Assembly: GCF_003205205.1 (NCBI RefSeq)
Contig: NZ_QJRL01000007.1
Coordinates: 124,001-188,000, forward strand
Length of the DNA: 64,000 nt
Direction of reading: 5' to 3'
From: Pseudomonas sp. LB-090624
GTDB lineage: Bacteria > Pseudomonadota > Gammaproteobacteria > Pseudomonadales > Pseudomonadaceae
This document shows, piece by piece, positions 58,901-64,000 of the stretch; position 1 is the first letter of the stretch; every line of letters begins with the position of its first letter. The notes under the pieces are model-generated. The model worked only from the letters and a program-made list of their open reading frames with translations, made no database searches and had not been told where the DNA came from. Both the position numbers and the translations under genes were made by a program.

Positions 58901-61771
58901 GGCCGAACCGTCGGCGGCGGTCAGGTCCCACTTGGGCAGGTGAATATGCTGGCCGATCACGTCGGTCGGCGTGCGCACCTGGTAGTCGTCCATTTCATAG
59001 ACGTTGGGGATCAGGTTGGTGTGCTGGTACATGGTGCAGTCAAAGGTGTTCATGCGCATCACCAGCGGCTCTGGTGGGCGCTGCTTGGTGATGACTGGCC
59101 AGGCGTCCTCCCACAGGGCGATGATGCGCGCCTGGGGGAAGTGGTAGCCGACCTTGTTGTACACCGCGTCAAACTGGATGTTGGCACCCTTGTAGATACG
59201 TGGGCGGTCAGCCGTGAAAGCGGAAGATCCGCGGAAGTTCACGCCGGTCAGGCTTTCGCCGCTGAAGAAATCGCCCACTCCTGAGGATTGGGTCAGGCGC
59301 TTGCCCCGGTCATCCATGCAGGGTTCGTAGAATGGCGCGCCGGCAGTCGGCAATGCGCCGTTGGTGCGGAACGCCTTGGCCACAGGCTGGCCGCCGGGGA
59401 TCAGCGCGTAGCTGGGGTGCTCGGCCATGGCATGGAACTGCATGGCTGCCTGCTCGACATCGGTACCCTCTTCCGGCAGGTAGATGGGTTTGGCCTTGTG
59501 CACCACTTTGGTGAAGTCCAGTTTGGTGGTGGTGGTTTCGGCTTCGCCGCCAGCAGATACGCCGTCCAGAGCGTGTCGGCCAAGGCCACCGTCCCAGCCA
59601 TCGACCTGGTTGGCATCCAGGTTGGCCCACAGGGCCTTGCCACTGTCCTTCAGCTGCCGTGCCAGGGCTGGGTCGAGCATGTCCAGCGGCGGGGTTGGCG
59701 GGCGGTTGCCGACGCTGCTTTCCATGCCGCCGATCCAGAACGGGTAGCCTGGGTTTTTCAGGGTACCGTCGGCGTTGCGGTTGGCGTCGGTGCGATCGAC
59801 CAGGGCCAGCGAACCGATCGCCTTGCGCACGGGTGGCGGGTTGGCATGGTCGTCATCGCCCTCTTCTTCGTCATCGTCGTCATGGGCGGCGACCAGTTCT
59901 TCGGAGAGTTTCGGTACCACCACGACTTTGCCCGGCAGCGGTGCCATGGCCTTGCCGGGCAGTGGCACGATGGCCGGAATCGGCGTGCCGGCAACGATCT
60001 CGCCGTCCGGCAGGGCCCGGGCGCCTGCCGCTGGCTTGCCGCTACGCAGGGCGAACGGGGTGCTGTGGAAGCCGTTCTCGCCCTGCCCGCTCACCTCAAG
60101 GCGGGTGCCTTCCTCGAACACGTCATGTACGCGCCACATGGCCCACATGCCTTGGGCGAAGTGTGGGTAGAAGTGGCAGTGGTAAATGGCATCACCGGCC
60201 ACCCGGTTGCGGTTGCCGGAACCGCCGTTGGCGATTTCGTAGGTGTAGCCGACCCCGGCACCGATGCCCTGCGCATCGATGTAGTCGGAGTTGTCATCAT
60301 TGGGGTTGAACAACCACTGGTGGCCATGCAAATGGAAAATGTGCTGCTCGTGGCCGTTATGGGTGTTGCGGAACTTGGTGAAGTCGCCAATGTAGCTGTG
60401 GTGGACGTTGGCCGGTTCGGCCGGGAACAAGGCCATGCTCGCCTTGACACCAGTGGCACTGGCCGGCGGAACTTCGCCGGGGCGGATGTGCTCCAGGCCG
60501 ACGTTAGCCGGCACATCCACTAGCGTACCGACGTCACCCACGGTGTGTGCACTGAGGAAAAACTCTTCATAGGCGCACGACAGGCAGTCGTGCATCGGGC
60601 CTACGCCCAGGCGGTTGGCAACCACTTCAGCGCCCATGCCACCCGAGCCGTAGTTGATCATGAACGAGTCGCGGGCCGGCTCCAGCACATGGCCCATGAC
60701 CGGGTCGGCCCAGTAACCGGGGAAGGCCTGGGTACCGGCGACTTCGTCGGCGAACTGCGAAGCGAAATCACGGAACGCCTCCAGCCGGTTGGGCAGTGCC
60801 GGGTTGCGCTTGCCGATGTTTTCCAGCGGGTAGGTGGTTTTGGGGAAGCTGCCGTCCGGGTTGGGGCCCATGACGATAGCGTCGGTTTCGCTATTGATGA
60901 TCTGGTTGCCATCGACCATGGCAATGATCGGCTTGCCGGCCTTGCCTTCGGCAATCCAAGGTTGCACTTGCGGGTAGCGGGCTTCGTAGTCGATCACCGG
61001 TTGGCCGGTGGCAGTACGGCCGGTGGTGGCCAGGCGCATTTCTTCTTCGGTGAGCGTGTTGCGGTAGGTGCGGCCCAACTTGGGCACCACGACCACCTGG
61101 CCGAACAAGCCGTTGGCGACGTTGCCCGCGGCGCCCTCGCCGCCAAACGTGGCGGCCTTGCTGGTGGCGGCAAAAGCCCCTTCCCGCTCGGCGTACAGGG
61201 TGTAGCTGCGGGTATTACCGGGGTTGACGAAGAAGTTGCCGTTACGCCCGGTGTAGGCGGAAATGTCGGCGATGCCGTTGACCGCTTGCATGCCATTGAC
61301 CTGGAACCCGACCATGCGCTCGGCGACCTGTTCATCGGCAACGAAGCCCTCATCGGCCTCGTTTTCGACTTCCTCCCCTTCGGGGCCTTCGACCTCGATG
61401 CCGTGCTTGTTGGGGTTGGCCTGATAGGCCAGCAGGTTGGTCAGGTTGACCGTGAGGCAGTCGCCGGCAGCCACGCGCAGCACGATAGGCCGTGGGCGCT
61501 TGTCCGGGCGCAGGGTGACCTTGCCCGGCACGGCGGCCCCACCCATGCTCAGCGGGACGAGCTTGTCGTCCACCACATCCTCGCGCAGGGCGAACATCAT
61601 GCCATTGGCGTTTTGCGCGCCAAGGCGGTTGAACATCAGCGGCTGGTCCAGGGCCACCACGTTGGCGACCAGGGTGCGCTGGCACTGCACGGCCGCCTCG
61701 CTGGTCGACTCCCAGCCGAGCAAGGCCAGAACGAGTGATGACAGGATGGGGCCTTTGCGTGGCGTCGACAT
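55940..61771 (-). CDS. mnxG: Giant multicopper oxidase, MnxG-type Mn(II) oxidase
   Basis: A 1943-residue exported protein; the ATG at 61771 follows GGAGG by six bases and a signal peptide (LSSLVLALLGWESTSEAA) comes next. Copper motifs are spread over several cupredoxin domains: HLHGHQW (about 480), HCHFYPHFAQGMW (about 530), QHIHLPKW (about 940), HDHLGPSTHQ (about 1045), EEHNVTLHGVKW (about 1310). Length and motifs match P. putida GB-1 MnxG, which oxidises Mn(II) to Mn oxide outside the cell. Odd features are an acidic His-containing linker (AAHDDDDEEEGDDDHA, about 630) and an EF-hand-like loop DNDGDGKND (about 1105). It heads a six-gene operon with copper chaperones and a sigma-54 promoter. 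Confidence 0.93.
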   Translation of the reverse strand: MSTPRKGPILSSLVLALLGWESTSEAAVQCQRTLVANVVALDQPLMFNRLGAQNANGMMFALREDVVDDKLVPLSMGGAAVPGKVTLRPDKRPRPIVLRVAAGDCLTVNLTNLLAYQANPNKHGIEVEGPEGEEVENEADEGFVADEQVAERMVGFQVNGMQAVNGIADISAYTGRNGNFFVNPGNTRSYTLYAEREGAFAATSKAATFGGEGAAGNVANGLFGQVVVVPKLGRTYRNTLTEEEMRLATTGRTATGQPVIDYEARYPQVQPWIAEGKAGKPIIAMVDGNQIINSETDAIVMGPNPDGSFPKTTYPLENIGKRNPALPNRLEAFRDFASQFADEVAGTQAFPGYWADPVMGHVLEPARDSFMINYGSGGMGAEVVANRLGVGPMHDCLSCAYEEFFLSAHTVGDVGTLVDVPANVGLEHIRPGEVPPASATGVKASMALFPAEPANVHHSYIGDFTKFRNTHNGHEQHIFHLHGHQWLFNPNDDNSDYIDAQGIGAGVGYTYEIANGGSGNRNRVAGDAIYHCHFYPHFAQGMWAMWRVHDVFEEGTRLEVSGQGENGFHSTPFALRSGKPAAGARALPDGEIVAGTPIPAIVPLPGKAMAPLPGKVVVVPKLSEELVAAHDDDDEEEGDDDHANPPPVRKAIGSLALVDRTDANRNADGTLKNPGYPFWIGGMESSVGNRPPTPPLDMLDPALARQLKDSGKALWANLDANQVDGWDGGLGRHALDGVSAGGEAETTTTKLDFTKVVHKAKPIYLPEEGTDVEQAAMQFHAMAEHPSYALIPGGQPVAKAFRTNGALPTAGAPFYEPCMDDRGKRLTQSSGVGDFFSGESLTGVNFRGSSAFTADRPRIYKGANIQFDAVYNKVGYHFPQARIIALWEDAWPVITKQRPPEPLVMRMNTFDCTMYQHTNLIPNVYEMDDYQVRTPTDVIGQHIHLPKWDLTAADGSANGWNYEDGILSPGSVVERVQAIRAYNGCTDGDSRDGSAACPKARQHPYFGRFGRADWLGARTAMQRWFADPLVNVFNVDRGLGTIFTHDHLGPSTHQQLGLYATVLAEPAGSSWYHAETGEQLYNPATRQDGGPTSWQAVIQTGDNDGDGKNDSYREFFLEYSDFQHAYEAGVYVGAGPDGIPNAQSYPATADSFRYAINPPVRGKASNLLEAIVEARGGINPGCPSRPCPQAISVDDPGMFVVNYRNEPLALRVYDPNKVGPDGKRGMQADGLAGDLSYALQTRTDRAIPAMNLAPSAITSAVGPTGGTTLFPPHINKAGSEPGDPFTPMLRTYSGDNVRLRMHAGGHEEEHNVTLHGVKWLQNGTGFGNSSNSGWKSSQMIGISEQLGFMAPVSMISSSAATNGDYLYSLDAALEGYWNGIWGIMRNYTAQRSDLFPLPNNPQPVAMRNTVNFDGICPKTTANPNGIGTRTTVKRSYEIVAALANDILENRNGVSINDPAGIGQHVGGPLKANGGTLVFNSRKTAIPLVSGVDPEDGEPFTIGGHSAPLHDPTAILYVRKADLDATTGKLKAGVPVEPLVLRANAGDCISITLENRLPLVMPDLPSTAVMHNVVKRDRFDSEGATAFANNLMRPSSHVGLHAQLLAYDITRSDGANVGLNPVQTVPARAGTSGAWPTRTYQYYAGHLEREGKPVSQLGRTVDNINTTAIEFGGLNLTPSDFIKQPQKGLVGAMSILPQTATWTEDGATRAQATVKVTGQPDYRDFVTVWQRALNMRWADGRPVEGINTEGNGAAGDPQDNGNMAVNYKTEPLWLRFGMAPDSPFGRADGLGFGDVPNAHMAYANALVGGDPQTPVLYAKPGQPVRNHIVMPSGGSRGMVYQLDGHLWPLHSYQAEKNDVDGYPMNLPGIGSVRFGYNPMAMYIGAQESVLPAAHFSFMLPSAGGANAVTGDYLFRDYAAYGNLSGLWGILRVTNEAPPATAPAQ

Positions 61772-61810
61772 GCTACACCTCCGGGGCACAGGAACTCTGC
61801 GGGGAGCTGG

Positions 61811-61826
61811 AGCAAGGTGTATGCCA
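61811..61826 (-). promoter_or_regulatory. Sigma-54 promoter of mnxG
   Basis: On the mnxG strand TGGCATACACCTTGCT fits TGGCAY-N5-TTGCW with GG and GC correctly spaced. The start would be ~30 bases before the mnxG ATG. Mn oxidation in P. putida GB-1 is known to need MnxR, a sigma-54-dependent response regulator, which supports this assignment. Confidence 0.85.
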
Positions 61827-61877
61827 GGTGCGAATTGCGTTTCTAATCAGTCAGTTACGCTGACAAACGAAGCAGAT

Positions 61878-61915
61878 TGGGGAGGAATCCCCAGCGGTTT
61901 TCCCCGAATTGGGGG
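61878..61915. promoter_or_regulatory. Dyad pair upstream of mnxG, candidate enhancer sites
   Basis: TGGGGAGGAATCCCCA (61878-61893) and CCCCGAATTGGGGG (61902-61915) lie 50-105 bases upstream of the -24/-12 element. The second has the same CCCC-N6-GGGG form as the dyads before the hybrid operon; the first has the opposite polarity. Confidence 0.58.
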
Positions 61916-61982
61916 TGGGGTTGCAGGGCTCGGCCAAGTCAATGACCTAGCGGTTGTTCTCTGAGAGATGGCTTGCCGGGGA

Positions 61983-62000
61983 TGGGCCGCAGAGCGGCCC
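61983..62000 (-). terminator. Hairpin after madM
   Basis: GGGCCGC, AGA and GCGGCCC form a perfect 7-bp stem between the madM stop and the mnxG promoter region. It should insulate mnxG from malonate operon transcription; no T-run is seen. Confidence 0.5.
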
Positions 62001-62027
62001 CGGTGATGTTGCTGGGCGAAAAAAGCT

Positions 62028-62792
62028 TTAACCTACCAGCCCACGCACGCAGAAGTACAAGATCGACGGCCCCATCAAGCAACCCAATCCGGTATGGAAT
62101 GTCGCGGTCAGCGCACCGTACGGCACCAACCGCCGATCGGTCGCCGCCAGCCCGGCAGTCACCCCCGAGACCGTCCCTGCCAACCCACCAAACACCATCG
62201 CCGAACGTGGGTTGTCCAATGCCAGCAGCCGCGCCGACACCGGGGTGAACACCATCACCAGGATCGCCTTGATCAGCCCGGTGGCAATCGACAGGGCCAT
62301 CACATCGGAACTTGCCCCCAGTGCCGCCCCGGTCACCGGCCCGACGATATAGGTCACCGCACCGGCACCGATGGTGGTCATGCTCACCGCATCGCGGTAA
62401 CCAAAGGCGTAGGCCACCGCAGCGCCGACGATGAACGGCAGCACCGTACCGAGCAGTAACGCCACCGCACCAATCATACCGGCCCGGCGTGCCTCGGTGG
62501 CCTGCACCTCGAACGCCGTGGCAACAATGGCAAAGTCCCGCAGCATGGCCCCACCCATCAGGCCGATGCCGGAAAACAGCGCCATGTCGGCCAGGCCCTT
62601 CTGGCCACCGGTAATGGTGCCACCCACCCAGGCGAGCGCCAGGCCGATGACGATGGCGATGGCCGAGCCGTGTACGCGGCCAAAGGTCAGGTACTTCGAC
62701 AGCAGCACCGACAACCACATGATCCCGCCAACCACCGCAAAGGCGGTGATCAGGCCGTTGTGTTCCAGGGCATTGTCAATGATCGGCCACAT
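62028..62792 (-). CDS. madM: Malonate transporter subunit MadM
   Basis: A 254-residue inner-membrane protein with about eight helices, starting MWPIIDNALEHNGLITAFAV. Long glycine-rich helices (GLALAWVGGTITGGQKGLAD, TIGAGAVTYIVGPVTGAALG) are typical of MadM. The longer open frame to 63401 is only an overlap with madL. With MadL it imports malonate for the malonate decarboxylase pathway. It starts two bases after the madL stop. Confidence 0.92.
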   Translation of the reverse strand: MWPIIDNALEHNGLITAFAVVGGIMWLSVLLSKYLTFGRVHGSAIAIVIGLALAWVGGTITGGQKGLADMALFSGIGLMGGAMLRDFAIVATAFEVQATEARRAGMIGAVALLLGTVLPFIVGAAVAYAFGYRDAVSMTTIGAGAVTYIVGPVTGAALGASSDVMALSIATGLIKAILVMVFTPVSARLLALDNPRSAMVFGGLAGTVSGVTAGLAATDRRLVPYGALTATFHTGLGCLMGPSILYFCVRGLVG

Positions 62793-62794
62793 GT

Positions 62795-63217
62795 TCAGCG
62801 CCCTCCTGCAGGGGCAGCCTGCACATTGGTCTCGGGGCCCGGCTCGGCCGCGGGCAGGGGTTCGCCGCGATGGCTGCGGCTGATCAGCGCAATGGTCGCA
62901 CCGCATACCAGCACCGCGCCTACCGCGGCCAGCAGTGCCACCGGCCCGCCGTGGAGGGCGGTGACCACATTCTGCTGAGCCGCCATCGCCACCACCACCG
63001 GGATGTACATGGCACCCCAGAAGCCCACGCCGAATTCGCACTCCTTGCTCATGCCGCCATTGCGGTGCATGTACAGGCGAGCGCAGATCAGCAGGATCAT
63101 GGCAATGCCCACCCCGCCCACATTGGATTTGACGCCCAGCAGCACGCCCAGGAAGTCGCCGACGATGACGCCGGCCAGCGTGCAGACCGCCAGCAGTGCC
63201 ACACCATAGATGATCAT
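62795..63217 (-). CDS. madL: Malonate transporter subunit MadL
   Basis: A 140-residue inner-membrane protein with four helices, from the ATG at 63217 (MIIYGVALLAVCTLAGVIVG) with GAGGA eight bases before it. MHRNGGMSKECEFGVGFWGAMYIPVVVAM is the conserved MadL region. It works with MadM. A REP hairpin lies between it and mdcH. Confidence 0.92.
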   Translation of the reverse strand: MIIYGVALLAVCTLAGVIVGDFLGVLLGVKSNVGGVGIAMILLICARLYMHRNGGMSKECEFGVGFWGAMYIPVVVAMAAQQNVVTALHGGPVALLAAVGAVLVCGATIALISRSHRGEPLPAAEPGPETNVQAAPAGGR

Positions 63218-63296
63218 TGTTGTTGTCCTCAGGTAGTGTCGAAGTTGCTTGTTGTTGTTCTTCGTAAACACACATTGATACGGCGTGCACGGTCAT

Positions 63297-63345
63297 TGTG
63301 GGAGCAGGCGCCTCGGTGGATGACACGGGCTTGCCCGCTCCCACA
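63297..63345. repeat. REP hairpin between mdcH and madL
   Basis: TGTGGGAGC (63297-63305) pairs with GCTCCCACA (63337-63345); GGGCTTGCCC lies in the 3' half. It may adjust relative expression of the mdc and mad parts of the operon. Confidence 0.75.
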
Positions 63346-63397
63346 TGGGTCGCGCAAGCTTCCAGATTCCCAGAATGACAGCGTCTGCCGACTGACA

Positions 63398-64000
63398 TCA
63401 TCGGTCGTCAGCCACCTCCTGGCGCAACAGCGCATCCAGGCTGTCCCAGCGGGTACCGTCCACCGCCACCACCCTGCCCTGTTCGAACACCGGCCGCGCC
63501 AGCCCGCTGAGCACGCTACCGGGTGGCATTTCCAGGTGCAGGCGCACACCGCGTTCATAGGCGTTGCGCAACGTCGCGCGCCAGTCGACCACCCGCGCCA
63601 TGTTGCCGGCCAGGTCGTCGCGCAAGCGCTGCGGGTCGAAGATCGGCCGCCCGCTGCTACCACTGAGGTAAGTGATACGTGGCCGTTGCAGTTCGACCCT
63701 GGCGAACGCATGGGCCAACTCCGCTGCCGGGCCGTCCAGCAGCGGGCAATGCGACGGCACGCTGACCGCCAGGCGGCGGGCCACGCCTCGTCCCAAGCTG
63801 CGAGCCTGGGCCGCGACCGCCGCCATTGCCCTGTCGCTACCGGCAATCACAATCTGGCTTTCGCTGTTGAGGTTGGCGACATACACCTCGCCACCCACCT
63901 CACCAAGCAACGCCTCGACACTGGCCAGGTCCAGGCCGCTGAGTGCAGTCATGCCATACCCTTGCGGATAGGCGCGCTGCATCAGTTCGCCGCGCAGGGC
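63398..64000 (-). CDS. mdcH: Malonate decarboxylase acyltransferase MdcH, 5' truncated
   Basis: The frame stays open to the window edge (upstream residues ALRGEL before the first Met at 63982), so about 200 C-terminal residues are present. They match the malonyl-CoA:ACP transacylase fold: NLNSESQIVIAGSDRAMAAVA, a catalytic His in LAVSVPSHCPLLDGPA, and the end LHLEMPPGSVLSGLARPVF. MdcH moves malonyl groups onto the special acyl carrier protein of malonate decarboxylase. The GHS nucleophile region lies outside the window. Confidence 0.88.
   Translation of the reverse strand, partial: ALRGELMQRAYPQGYGMTALSGLDLASVEALLGEVGGEVYVANLNSESQIVIAGSDRAMAAVAAQARSLGRGVARRLAVSVPSHCPLLDGPAAELAHAFARVELQRPRITYLSGSSGRPIFDPQRLRDDLAGNMARVVDWRATLRNAYERGVRLHLEMPPGSVLSGLARPVFEQGRVVAVDGTRWDSLDALLRQEVADDR

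Noticed and set aside
62793..63401. Extension of the MadM frame through madL
   Set aside because: The extension is the wrong frame of madL; MadM begins at 62792, directly after the madL stop.

Overview
The window looks like chromosomal DNA of a fluorescent pseudomonad of the Pseudomonas putida group. The reasons are high GC with strong codon bias, P. putida-type REP repeats (cores such as GCGGGCTTGCCCGC), and a gene content made of a quinohemoprotein amine dehydrogenase cluster, an MnxG-type multicopper oxidase and a malonate (mdc/mad) operon. No plasmid, phage, IS element, rRNA, tRNA or CRISPR was seen. Both ends cut through genes: a Crp/Fnr-type regulator on the left and mdcH on the right.

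Layout. 1-13 kb holds stress and redox genes (SDR, hemerythrin, cupin, PoxB-like TPP enzyme, exonuclease III, PfpI-type protein) and two hybrid histidine kinases, one with a LOV blue-light domain. 12-14 kb carries ilvA behind an Ile-rich leader peptide and attenuator, then a PACE efflux gene. 14.5-21.7 kb is an RstAB-like two-component system divergent from an RND efflux pair, followed by mobA. 21.7-37 kb is a complete quinohemoprotein amine dehydrogenase (QHNDH) system: subunits qhpA, qhpB and qhpC, maturation factors qhpD, qhpE, qhpF and qhpG, an aldehyde dehydrogenase, an acyl-CoA ligase, a porin and a sigma-54 activator. Together they would take an amine to aldehyde, acid and acyl-CoA. 37.2-40.6 kb is a REP-bounded tandem duplication of an hcp / DUF4225 / small-membrane-protein cassette; the left copy is broken in all three genes.

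40.5-50.2 kb is one tightly coupled operon. It joins a type II secretion/type IV pilus-like apparatus (receiver protein, GspE ATPase, PilM/N/O/P-like proteins, secretin, three pseudopilins) to the curli export factors CsgE, CsgF and CsgG. There is no curlin gene, no GspF/PilC platform gene and no prepilin peptidase in the window. 50.4-61.8 kb is the mnxG operon: a 1943-residue multicopper oxidase, a beta-propeller protein, two SCO1-like copper chaperones, a cytochrome c-binding protein fusion and a SurA-like chaperone. 62-64 kb is madM, madL and partial mdcH.

Most notable: the mnxG operon and the pilus/curli hybrid operon each start with a good sigma-54 -24/-12 promoter, and each has CCCC-N6-GGGG dyads about 75-170 bases upstream. 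This suggests one enhancer-binding protein controls both, linking the hybrid export machine to the manganese oxidase. Other points of interest are the ilvA attenuator, a REP pair translated inside a pilus-assembly gene, exact conservation of the crosslink residues of QhpC, and the decaying duplicate of the Hcp cassette. All functional names rest on motif recognition by eye; no database search was run.
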